From positions 25,606,001 to 25,670,000 of the forward strand of contig OZ316891.1 of the NCBI GenBank assembly GCA_973895155.1: 64,000 bases of DNA, read 5' to 3'. The position numbers and the translations under genes are program-made. Every line of letters begins with the position of its first letter. Within the stretch, counting starts at the first letter, position 1. This DNA comes from Marsupella aquatica (lineage: Eukaryota; Marchantiophyta). Positions 10,042-19,394 of this stretch are shown piece after piece. Below the pieces are notes generated by a model, which saw only the letters and a list, made by a program, of their open reading frames with translations, was not told the origin of the DNA and made no database searches.

Positions 10042-11146
10042 GGGTGCTGTGAAAGAAAAGAAAAACAATTCAACAGATATCACCACAGCTTTGCAACGGG
10101 AAGAGACACTTATGGTTCGTGAAGAAGTGTCTCGGTTGATGGAGACCAAGAGCGTTCAGAAGACAACTGTTATTCTGAAAACAACTAACCTGCTTCTTGT
10201 TGACGATATTGACGACAAGAACTCAACATTGGTTTGAACAGTAGATCGGTTGCATGTGGAGAACATCAAGACTTTGATGAAAATGAATCCAACAAATTTC
10301 ACCACGCCATTTGTCTTGTTTGTGATCCCCGAAGACTGCCCGATAGTGACAGACTGGGACCCAAAAAAGGCAACGAGCTGGAGATATCAAGTGATTGGAG
10401 GTAATCACGGTGCTCGAGCTAAGAGAGAATTGTATCAGGCTTATGGGAGAGAGATCTTCAATGAACTCCAAGCTTGGGTGTATGCTGGTCTCACAAGGGA
10501 GGACATTCAGAAACTTAGCATCCAACATAATATTGATCAGTAGTACAGGAAAAAAATGAACAACATTGATCAAATCCGAACAATGCATAAGATTTTCCTT
10601 GCCAGAGGTATGGCAAAAACCAAGGAGACTAGAGAAGCGTGTGCGATGGAGGTTTGCCTCGACGGGTTTTTTCCGGGGGACGCCACAAGCCTAAAGAAGC
10701 ATGAACCTCTCTTCCAAATTGCGTTTAGGTCGGGTAAGGTCTAGGAACTCCAAGACCAGATCTTTGAGATGTGGAACAAGTTGGAGATCAAAGGGTAGAA
10801 TAAGCAGAAGTCACCGATCAAGAAACTCAAGAAAAAAGGAAAAGTGCAGTTGATTCCAAAAGCTTTGAATAAGCTTGCAGGGGGCCTTACCCTGACACCT
10901 TGGAGAGCAATCCAAGGAATTGAACACGACTAATTTTTGGAGTCCCTTCTTCTACGAGTGAAGGACCGGATGATCTCTTTGGAGCAGATGGCAAAAGAAG
11001 CCAAGAGTTACAAGAAACTTGTGAAAATCAACACGCTTTTTGTTCAGTTATCAGGGCAGCCAGACTGGGCAACTTGCAAACAAATGTTTCCAAAAGAAAC
11101 AGAATCTGCCGAGCTCGAAAGATGGAGTGGGAAGTTGTCTGATGTG
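10042..11146 (+). pseudogene. Element gene B, N-terminal part: possible ParB/Srx-like region
   Basis: One continuous frame (first ATG 10112) is interrupted only by stops at 10235 (TGA), 10541 (TAG), 10742 (TAG), about 10796 (TAG) and about 10931 (TAA), without frameshift. The segment at 10270-10470 reads TTPFVLFVIPED, then SWRYQVIGGNHGARAKREL, like the GGxHRxxA loop of ParB/sulfiredoxin-fold domains. ParB-like domains fused to or next to DNA methylases are known in bacterial mobile elements. The rest is charged and helical (KSPIKKLKKKGKVQL). The exon ends at a GATGTG/GTATGT donor at 11146 in phase 0 and continues in phase at 11812. The ParB/Srx assignment is tentative. Confidence 0.4.
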
Positions 11147-11178
11147 GTATGTTCTCCCCTTCCATTGATTGGACTTTT

Positions 11179-11720
11179 CTTGGATTCACTTGTGTTTATT
11201 TGACGTTTGTGATGTTTCAATGAGGTTTTTGCTTGGTCAAATGCAAAGTGGGATACGGCGTATCCCATCTCGGATTCACTTGTGTTTATTTGACGTTTGT
11301 GATGTTTCAATGAGGTTTTTGCTTGGTCGAATGCAAAGTTGGATACGCGATATCCCATCTCAGATTCACTTGTGGTTATTTGACGTTGGTGATGTATCAA
11401 TGTGGTTTTTGCTTGGTCGAATGCGAAGTGGGATACGCGGTATCCCATCTCGGATTCCCTTGTGGTTATTTGACGTTGGTGATGTTTCAATGTGGTTTTG
11501 CTTGGTCGAATGCGAAGTGGGATACGCGTATCCCATCTTGGATTCACTTGTGTTTATTTGATGTTGGTGATGTTTCAATGTTGTTTTTGCTTGGTTGAAT
11601 GCGAAGTGGGATACGGGGTATCCCATCATGGATTCAATTGTGGTTATTTGACGTTGGTGATGTTTGAATGGGGTTTTTGCTTGGTTGAATGTGAAGTGGG
11701 ATACGGCGTATCCCATGTCG
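11179..11720. repeat. Six tandem ~90-bp units, each with a GGGATAC palindrome, in an intron of gene B
   Basis: Each unit has a TTGTGTTTATTTGACGTTTG-type stretch, then GTTTTTGCTTGG, then the palindrome. Cores start at 11250, 11341 (one arm altered), 11430, 11519 (shortened centre, a perfect 16-bp palindrome), 11608 and 11698; spacings are 91, 89, 89, 89 and 90 bp. Because units are not multiples of three and lie between a good donor (11147) and acceptor (TTTGCAG, 11811), this is an intron rather than coding repeats. Confidence 0.92.
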
Positions 11721-11811
11721 CATTTGTCGTCCAGATTTGATTGTTTGAATGCCCAAATAGTTCTCCCCATTGTCTTTTCTCTGGATTCTTTTAACAAGTT
11801 TGCGTTTGCAG

Positions 11812-12915
11812 TTGAAAGCTTTTTTGAAGAAGAAGAACAAGGATGCAATTGGTGCCAATGCGGTTGAGAAGCCTTCGGAGGAGCTGACTTTGAGTGTTAT
11901 TCCCCCGGGGTTTAAGAATTATGTTCAAGAAGCGATTGCGAACTACAACCGTCGTCGTGGGATTGAAACAGTTGAAGCAAAGTCGAGTGACCATCGATGG
12001 CGCTGATAGAAATTTCATCAGATATACATTGCATTGTGGAGATGTTAGGGCGTTGGATAAGTTTGTAGAGAAAAGGAATTACACACTTGCAATTGCAGAC
12101 ATTCCCTATGGATTCAATGCGTCTGGCTCCGAAAATGATGAGGTCCCATTTTCAGAGAGTGATATTGTGGATATGGTGAAGTGTTTTGCCAAGGTGACAA
12201 GTTCAAAGATGTGGAGGTTTGTTGTGATTCACTTTTTGCAGCACACTTGGTCTATGATGAATGCCCTGGGAAAACTTGTAATGCAGGTGTAGAGGCTGGA
12301 ATTTGGAAGAAGCCAAATGTACATGCTCATCCTTCGGGGAATCGATTGGCTTGGGCTTTTGAAAACTGGTCAATCGGATATTATCACGAGAGTGGTATTA
12401 GGACCAGAGACATGTACAATTTTGAACATGATGAGAAAAGGGTAAACATCATAAAAGTCCCTTGTGTTACAAAGAAATGTGTAACACCATTGGGGGAAAT
12501 AGTGAACCCTTACCAGAAGCCGATAGCTCTAGCAGATTGGTTCATTCAACATTTTAGTGAAGCAGGGGATTGGGTTGCTGATTTATGTGCGGGGAGTGGT
12601 TTGACCTCATGCGCTGCCTTGTTAGGGAAACGTCCGGTGACAGCCGTGGAGCTCAGTTCAAGCCAGGTGGATTGTATCCGGACCCGACTTGTCACGCTGG
12701 ATGAATCGTGGGACTTGAATGATGAAGCAACAGAGGAGGGTACAAGACCCATGAGCTTCGAGGTTCAACCACCTATTGGTGGTACTACGAGCACCCTGAC
12801 CACTGGAACTTGCATCATTACAACCGCGGAGGAGAACGACAATGATGAGGATGAAGAGAATGAAGTGGAATATGAAGCTCCGACACTTGATCTTGGCTCA
12901 TTCTTTGAGGTGTAG
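11812..12915 (+). pseudogene. Element gene B, middle part: beta-class N4C/N6A DNA methyltransferase (frameshifted)
   Basis: Two methyltransferase blocks are clear. Motif IV comes first (LHCGDVRALDKF, then YTLAIADIPYGF at about 12085-12120). The AdoMet-binding motif I comes after it (WVADLCAGSGLTSCAALLG, about 12570-12630), followed by VTAVELS. The order IV-TRD-I is that of beta-class site-specific adenine-N6 or cytosine-N4 methyltransferases. The catalytic tetrapeptide is DIPY rather than DPPY or SPPY. The reading frame shifts once near 11990 and back near 12290, so this copy is broken. An acidic tail (NDNDEDEENEVEYE) ends at TAG 12913, or at a GAG/GTGTAG donor that would join it in phase to the protease exon at 13028. 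Confidence 0.7.
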
Positions 12916-13027
12916 ACTTTAGTTTCATTAGTTCTCTCATGTTGTATCTATTGATCCAAACTTGTGAAATATTGAGGAAGATTATGATTGGACTATGTTC
13001 TTATTTCACAAAGTAATGTCTTTGCAG

Positions 13028-13890
13028 GAACCAAAGGAGGATTTTTTATTGAAACATGTTCTGCATAGATTCTCACACAATCCTTCTAGTGGGTTTCTTT
13101 TGGACAATAAAATATTGAGCCAACTTGAACCCGGTCAATATTTGGGTGATGAAATAATAGAATTTTATCCATAATTAATAACCGAGGAACATGGAGATCT
13201 GGCTTCCTCAGTAAACACATTATCCTCTTTTTTTTACCCTTGGCTTGTTTCAAGGATTGAAACAGAACCAGCTGAGATCTTGTTGGAATCAATTCAAAAG
13301 ATGCGGAATTATTACAAGCCACCATTTTCCCAAATTGAGGTCATTCTCATGCCAATTCACATGAACATGCACTGGAGTCTGGTTGTAATATGTTTGGATC
13401 GGATTGAATCTTCGATCAAAATGTATCATCTAGACTCTCTTGCCGGTCTACACTCAACCCATGTAATTGGATCAATACTGAGCAGGTATGTATATATTCT
13501 ATTACATTTTTTCCATTTTAAATTATTTATGTGGTATATAAATATAAACACTTTGGACTAAGAACTTGAATGATAATTTGCAGATATTTTACAATGGAAT
13601 GGGAATTATTTTTTGGAAAAGTTCCAATGGGAGTTGTGGAGATATACAATCCAATGGTAAGGATTTGAAAAGTTATTTCAACTTTTATTTAGTTCAATTA
13701 TTAAACACTTTGGACTAACTTTAAGATTCTTTCTCAGGTACCTCAACAACCAAACAATTCAGATTGTGGTCTATTTGTTCTTCAAAATATGGACAAAATC
13801 AGAATTCAATGGCATATTACACAATGCCTTGATGCACAGTCTTTATTTACTGAAAATGGTACAATTGTAAAAGAGCATGTAACCTTATAA
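13028..13890 (+). pseudogene. Element gene B, C-terminal part: Ulp1/SENP-type C48 cysteine protease (one stop)
   Basis: Exons are 13028-13485, 13584-13656 and 13738-13890, and phases agree. The N-terminal block reads LEPGQYLGDEIIEFY, the substrate-groove motif of Ulp1 proteases. The catalytic set is present: His in HMNMHW, Asp in MYHLDSL, Gln in VPQQPNNSDCG and Cys in the same motif. Ulp1 enzymes remove SUMO or related modifiers, and captured copies are common in plant transposons. One in-frame TAA at 13172-13174 interrupts the protein. The first exon has no ATG of its own near the acceptor, which supports splicing from the methyltransferase exon upstream. It ends 20 bp from the convergent stop of gene C. 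Confidence 0.8.
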
Positions 13891-13910
13891 AATTCATTCG
13901 AGATCAAATT

Positions 13911-16900
13911 CTAAAATTGATGCATGTACCTGTTTAAGGACATCAATCTCAATCCTCTGAGTGTGCAGAGCCTCTCTAATATAGCAGACTCTATAATTTT
14001 TTTAGTTTTTGCTGCTATTTGATTAGTACTTAAAAACACAAAGTTGTATGTATACACCGCTGTTGATGATAAAAGTAGTTCATCTTGGAGAAGTTGATTA
14101 GATATATTATCTTTCTCTGGAAAATATTTCCCATCAATAGCAGACTTAGCACTTGCCTCAGTTGTGTACCATGTGATTTTGATCCTCTTAGGAATGTCTG
14201 CAGTTCTTGTCAAAATCTTTGACACCTTTGCCATCCAAAACAACTTGCCTTCTGGATCCTTGTGGGCCGCTACACATATCATGGACCACTTATTGTTAAC
14301 TTCCATATCTCTGAAATCTCCAAATTCAGCTTGCTTTCGTCAAGGTCCGGAGTACATAATTCTCTGTGGTCCAGCAACTTTGTCAACCAAAGTTGGATCA
14401 ACACCTTCTTCAACAAGTTCATTTCTCACCCTTCGAAGTGTTGCACCTTGATTTTGTTGCGGCCAAACCCACTCAAATAACCACTCACCTTCCTCTAGGT
14501 GGTTTTTGATAATATCTTTTTGTTTCTCAAAAAAACTCATCCACCAAAGTTTGTCTTCATTGTCAACGTAATTGAAACCTTCCTAAATAGCTTTTTCATA
14601 TTTCACGAGAGTAGTTAACGCACCATCTATATTGGAAGAATCATGGACATCATCCCTCTCAACACCTTTTGCTGACTTCAGTGACATTTGTGCAGCAACC
14701 CACATTCTTGAAGTTGGAATGTAATTGACAAACGTCACTGCATCTCCCCAATCCTGGGTTGTGGAAAGATGTTTCCCGTGAAATGTTGTCTCTTTGTTTC
14801 CATCCTCCATGACTCGTTTGAATCTGAATTGTCTTTGAAAAGTTATGAGATTGAGATCTCACAAGACTCTACCTGAGACTCCCTTCTCATTTGGCTGGTC
14901 GGTTTCATCGACAAATTTTCGAAAATTGGCTACTTCATCCACAAATATGATCAAAGCTTCAGGTGAATATGCTCGTCGAATAAATCCTCAAGAGTCTCCA
15001 AGCGAAATGCTTTGTGCTTGTTTAACCTAGATGAAAATTTACTAAACATCTGATCTATCTGGTCATGTGTATGACCGACCAACAAGAAACCCACTTTAAT
15101 CTTGTCAAAAATCTTCAAATCTATTAACATGTGAAGATAAGCCATCAAGAATTTATTCTTGTTTTCCCTAGTGGTATTATCTAATTGAAGATATAACACT
15201 CTTGGTAATGTCCCATCCCATGTATTCAATACATTTTGAATAACATGTATGGTCAAGTTTGCATCATTATGGATATTGGGATATGTCAAAAATACTTTTG
15301 CTGCAAGGTTCCTGTTGAAGATGAGACAACCTACAACATGTATTGGAATGAAATATTTTTCATCCATATTCTTCGGACAACGAAGAAAATGTGGTAGCTC
15401 TGTTTTCTTTTGATCCATACCATCTATACAAATACCCAAATACTTGTTGGGTTCATCATAGCATTTGTTACGATGTTTGGCTAACTTCATCCTTTCCAAT
15501 GATTGTACTTTTCGATGCTCCATAAGGCATTGATGTACTTTCCTGAAATGATACAATAACAATGAATCAAAAATCAATAACTAAGGATAAACTTTGACAA
15601 ATATTGAAGTACATGTCATCAATTAAAGTTTAAAGGTTGTAGTTAGTGGTGCTTACTTTTATCCTCTTTAGTTGTTGCTTTGTCCCGAAGAGCCTTGAAT
15701 TCAGTACAAGGACCACAAGTAGAAAATCGACTTCTTTTAGGTATTCGTACATTTGGAAACTTTTTTTTCCAAACACGCAAAAAATAAGAATATGTAACTT
15801 GTTGTTCTTCTCGCAACATTGTTTCAACTTCAAAGATTCCATGTATCTCTTGCTTTGTCCAATTGTTTGGCAAGTGATGAATCTCTTTATGGGGAAGACT
15901 ATCCATATTTTTTTGGAAATTTTTTTCAACCATTCCACCAGGTTTAGAAATGAAGGTGATTTTTCCTTACAAAAGGTATCTCGTTCAATCCTTGTAAACA
16001 TGTTTGCATGGATTGTTGCCAATCTATTATTACCTAAAGAATATAGTTTCTTGAATCCTCCTCTACATATAGGTTGTCCATTTACACTATATCCACGAGA
16101 AGTACTACTACTGTTCATGATATAACCCCGTAGCAAAATATTTTTCTGCAAGTGTTTAAGATCAAAATAATACTTACGTTATTTTGAGCATTCCTCTAGA
16201 CCTAGAGACCTCAAGCAAAACTTGTCATAACAGGGATACTTAAACATATCTTTAATTTTGCGTTTTTTTAGATTTGCAATGGTAAGTCTATCTTTTCTAA
16301 TCATCTGATCTCTGATTTTTTTGCTGGGTCTTGTCACCTCTACTCTATCCTGAATAGTGCCGGGAGAACTTACCCCCCCACTATTTTCTAGTGAATTAGA
16401 ATTCAAAACAAAAAGATCTTCTGTAGAGTTGTTTCCACTCTCCACATTTTCTGTAACTGTTTCATGAACAATCTCACATCCCAAGATCTCTTCAACAACA
16501 TTTGAGATTATAGCAATCTCTCTGTCATTTGCAACTGCCTCTGATCTCTCTTCAGAGTCTTTAGAAAATGTAATAGGTGTTCGGAGATTTCTAGTTTGAA
16601 ATCTTCTAATGATATTCACATCATCAGTCGTAGTACTGCCCACTTGTCTCTGAGACTGTAATCCCAGCCTAGGTGATTGTTCTCGACTTGAGGGCTCATC
16701 TTGACCATTGAATAATCTTTGGACAAGTTTCAATTTAGCATGTACCCTTGAATTTTCGGGCCCTCTCTCCGGCAGCTCACTTTGCAACAATCTCCGAGGA
16801 ATTTTCTGGACACTAGATCTCTTCCCTCTTTTGTTCTGCACTTGCCGTCCAATGGAAGATCCAAAAACCTCACACTGCATCCTCGCCAAAGGGCTTCGAA

Positions 16901-17812
16901 GCCCCATGTTGTTAGTTTGACCATTTGGTGAAATAACCGATGGGAATACCGATTGGGATCCATAGATCCCAACTCGTATTCGTCCTTCGGGACTTCGAAG
17001 TGAAAACTTTCCCACTTGCTGTTCTGCATCATGACGTGGCAATTTTCTATTGCGCAATACAAACTGGGATCCACGTATCCCATTTCGCATTCCACCATTG
17101 GAACTCGGGTTGGAAGTCCGCAAGACCGGTGACTCGGGCACAAGATTCTGCAAAATACCACGAGGGAATACTAAGTGGGATCCATGGATCCCACTTCGTA
17201 TTTGACCCATGGAATTTGGTACTGAAAGAGACGAAATAGGCAATTCGCGTTCACCGTTTCTCAACATTTGAGTAGGGAATGGATCCCACTTGGTATTTGA
17301 CCCACCAAATTTGGCTCCGAGGCTACCCCTCCCTGCAATTCCGGCACATTTGGACTCCTCATTCGCTCAAACTGTGATTGAACACTGGACACAGCTATCT
17401 TCACTCCCGGAGAACGAGACATTGGAAAAACCAACGGAGATCTTCGGGCGAGCCTACATGGTAACGTTGTTCTTGGCATTAAAAACCGGGGCCTTCGTCT
17501 TCAAAGATCTGTCGGGGTTCACGGAGAACCAGGTGTCTTTGTCGTAGGAACTACATTAGGCTTCTTTACAAGTAGACGTCGTTTAAGAGGTTTACTTGGA
17601 GAGACATAGTATGAAATTGGAGCACCCACAACACTCCTACAAGACTCTGAATCGGACTCTGATTTCTCAGATTTTGAGGAAAATGAAATCTCTGGCACTA
17701 CTCTCTGTGAGGCTGGTAATTCATTCATCAAACAAGATGGAATAAATTTTTGAACAACATCTGGCGAAGATGCATCTGAACTATAAATTGACTCATCACT
17801 TGAAGACGCCAT
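13911..17812 (-). pseudogene. Element gene C: DUF7869-type protein, candidate transposase
   Basis: The start is ATG 17812, with a Ser-rich acidic N-terminus (SSSDESIYSSDASSPD). A region of about 37-residue repeats follows, with (R)SGIHGSHLVF-like cores, each encoded by a palindrome (16955-17290). A basic stretch and CYDKFCLRSLGLEEC come next, ending at an AACGTAAGT donor at about 16180. The next exon (from about 16149) has GQPICRGGFKKLYSLG. The core exon (15545-14951) contains GICIDGMDQKK, LYLQLDNTTRENKNK and VGFLLVGHTHDQIDQMFS, a DUF7869 pattern with acidic residues spaced as in an RNase H/DDE fold. The C-terminal part (14810-13911) includes WSMICVAAHKDPEGKLFW. Frameshifts occur near 17270, 15930 and 14980, with stops at 17521, 14583 and 14340. 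A transposase role is inferred. Confidence 0.7.
16955..17290. repeat. In-frame palindrome repeats (GGGATCC class) inside gene C
   Basis: Sixteen-base palindromes lie at 16955-16970 (GGGATCCATAGATCCC), 17066-17081 (GGGATCCACGTATCCC, a hybrid of the two classes) and 17177-17192 (GGGATCCATGGATCCC), exactly 111 bp (37 codons) apart. A partial copy is centred at 17283. On the minus strand they encode repeated SGIHGS/NGIRGS/VGIYGS peptides. The codon-multiple spacing contrasts with the roughly 89-bp intronic arrays. Confidence 0.85.
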
Positions 17813-17963
17813 AGATAATCAAACAAGGGTTGTATAGGAGTACGTATTCCTATCCAACAGAGATACTTCAGATTACAGTATCCTATGAAAACAACTACTC
17901 AATAGTGAACGAACCTCAAAGTAATCGCGAGAAATGAAGATGAAAAACAAATGCGAGCTCTTC

Positions 17964-17971
17964 CTTTTATA
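17964..17971 (-). promoter_or_regulatory. TATA box of element gene C
   Basis: On the minus strand it reads CTATAAAAGG, about 150 bp upstream of ATG 17812. Downstream is TTCATCTTCATTTCTCGCG, similar to the CTCATTTCTTCTCGC of genes A and B, so all three promoters share layout. Confidence 0.55.
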
Positions 17972-18149
17972 GTTTTTGGGGGCATTGTACACGTGGCATT
18001 CCCTGATTGGTCCGTACGAGGGTTTTTTCAAGTGAGAGTTTGTCTTTTCCAGGACTGTTGAAATTTAAATTGTAGATTTTTGAGGAAGTCGTCGTGGATC
18101 CGAGTTGGTCTTCAAACTGGAATATCAAGGTATGCAATGCAAAAACTTC

Positions 18150-18569
18150 AAAATGTAGAGGTTCATGGATCCCATCTAGTATTCATCCTCCTGTTTTCCC
18201 GATGAGTTTTTGGACTTGCAAAAAAAATGGGATCCATGGATCTTAGTTGGTTTTCATGTCGAAAGATCTCCTGATGCAAAGTTGCAGGTGGAAAACATTG
18301 AGGTTGAATACGAGAGTGGATACTTGGGTCCCGTCTCGTATTCTCATGGTTATGGGCTAAAAAAATTCCGAACATGTCATCGGGTTAACTTAACTAACTG
18401 TGTGGGTCAACTATAGTCCACGGTTAGTTTTTCGCAGTTTTCCGGGTTACCGTAGTTAAAAATTCAAATATTTTTAACCCGAGGTTAAATGGAAGCGTCA
18501 AGAGAACGATTTGGTGCGGTTTTTGTCCACGTTCAACAGTTGAATCCGAAATGGGATACGTCGTATCCC
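18150..18569. repeat. Right subterminal palindromes of the element
   Basis: One GGGATCCATGGATC palindrome with a decayed last arm lies at 18228-18243, a half-site ATGGATCCCA at about 18165, a decayed site at about 18317-18332, and a perfect GGGATAC-GTC-GTATCCC at 18553-18569. Both sequence classes occur here, between the gene C promoter and the right TIR. Confidence 0.8.
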
Positions 18570-18882
18570 ATTTTCAGTTTGCCATTTTGAAGGCGAAAAT
18601 GAAATCTTGTGTTTTCTTCATTTTGTTTGACTCTCGAATTTAGCTTTTAGAGGATCACGTGAAAAACATTGTTTTTCTAGGTTTTGGAATTTGCCCTTTT
18701 TTTAGATGAAGTGTATCGGAATTCTGGATTGTAACAATTCTTTGTTTTTGTGTCAACAGTATCTTGATTTGAAATCCGATGTTGGATGCAATTTTGGATT
18801 CATCCTCAAAATAGCGTTTTTGATCTTAATTTTAGTGATTTTTTGCCGTTTTTGCGAAATCAAAAACACACTTCTCGTTTGG

Positions 18883-18917
18883 TGGTCATACTTCTCATTT
18901 GGTCCGTCATTGTGTTT
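18883..18917 (-). repeat. Right terminal inverted repeat of the 12-kb element
   Basis: Read on the minus strand it begins AAACACAATGACGGACC and continues AAATGAGAAGTATGACCA. Immediately inside is a second CAAACGAGAAGTGTG copy, in the same orientation as the TIR (18867-18882). Each end thus carries two ACTTCTCGTTTG motifs, direct on the right and inverted on the left. Confidence 0.85.
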
Positions 18918-18944
18918 CTATATCTTGTCATTAGAATGAATATT

Positions 18945-19394
18945 AGTTGGATAGAATATTTGATAGTATGATAATGCCCAGACCAGTACCTGTTCTTCCT
19001 CTCCCTAATCCTTTCCTTATTAGAATTCATGTACTCCAAAAAGAGATCATGCGTCAGCATATGACTTTTCACTTTGGAGAAACATTTGCAACTGCGGTGT
19101 TAAATTCAATAGAGCCGATTGTATACCCTTATGTAGTTTATGGGCAAGATTGGGCTTGCACAATTTTTATCTTGTATTGAGATGGATCTCAACAAACCTC
19201 CCTCCGATGAACCTCCCGTTTCTTTTTCATTGGGAGATATTTGTTTTGTAACTCGACCCAAGGTAGCTGCCAAGAAGGCAATAGTCCGTAGGTATGGAGA
19301 AAAAGGTTATGATGTTGTGCTTTCATCCACAGAACCATTCATTGTGGTGTCTGCTACCCAGTCTAGAATAATAATCATGATCTTAACTTAAGTT
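18945..19394 (+). other. Unrecognised ORF pair flanking the element
   Basis: Two open stretches with coding-like composition lie here. The first (about 18970-19180) reads RPVPVLPLPNPFLIRIHVLQ and later FATAVLNSIEPIVYPYVVYG. The second (19182-19391) reads MDLNKPPSDEPPVSFSLGD, then PKVAAKKAIVRRYGEKGYDVV, ending in TAA. They may be exons of one gene, as CAATTTTTATCTTGTATTGAG separates them, or part of another retroelement. I recognise no domain. Confidence 0.3.

Larger units (their letters stand above)
6783..18916. mobile_element. 12.1-kb TIR DNA element with methyltransferase, Ulp1 protease and DUF7869 genes
   Basis: The ends are 35-bp inverted repeats with three mismatches (6782-6816 and 18883-18917). 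TCTA directly flanks both sides (6779-6782 and 18917-18920) and is a candidate 4-bp target-site duplication; the exact terminus is ambiguous by one or two bases. Inside lie three genes with TATA promoters: A and B on the plus strand, C on the minus strand and convergent with B. The element also holds 24 palindromes built on GGGATAC or GGGATCC that are absent from the rest of the window. The palindromes run from 164 bp inside the left end to about 350 bp inside the right end, so they support the TIR boundaries. Gene content (Ulp1 plus a transposase-like protein) resembles large eukaryotic cut-and-paste elements such as the KDZ and MULE groups, but a beta-class DNA methyltransferase is unusual. 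Stops and frameshifts indicate an inactive copy. Confidence 0.75.

Noticed and set aside
7294-11714. CRISPR array
   Set aside because: The repeated palindromes have regular spacing, but the host is eukaryotic, the spacers are themselves repeats, arrays sit inside introns and no cas genes are present.
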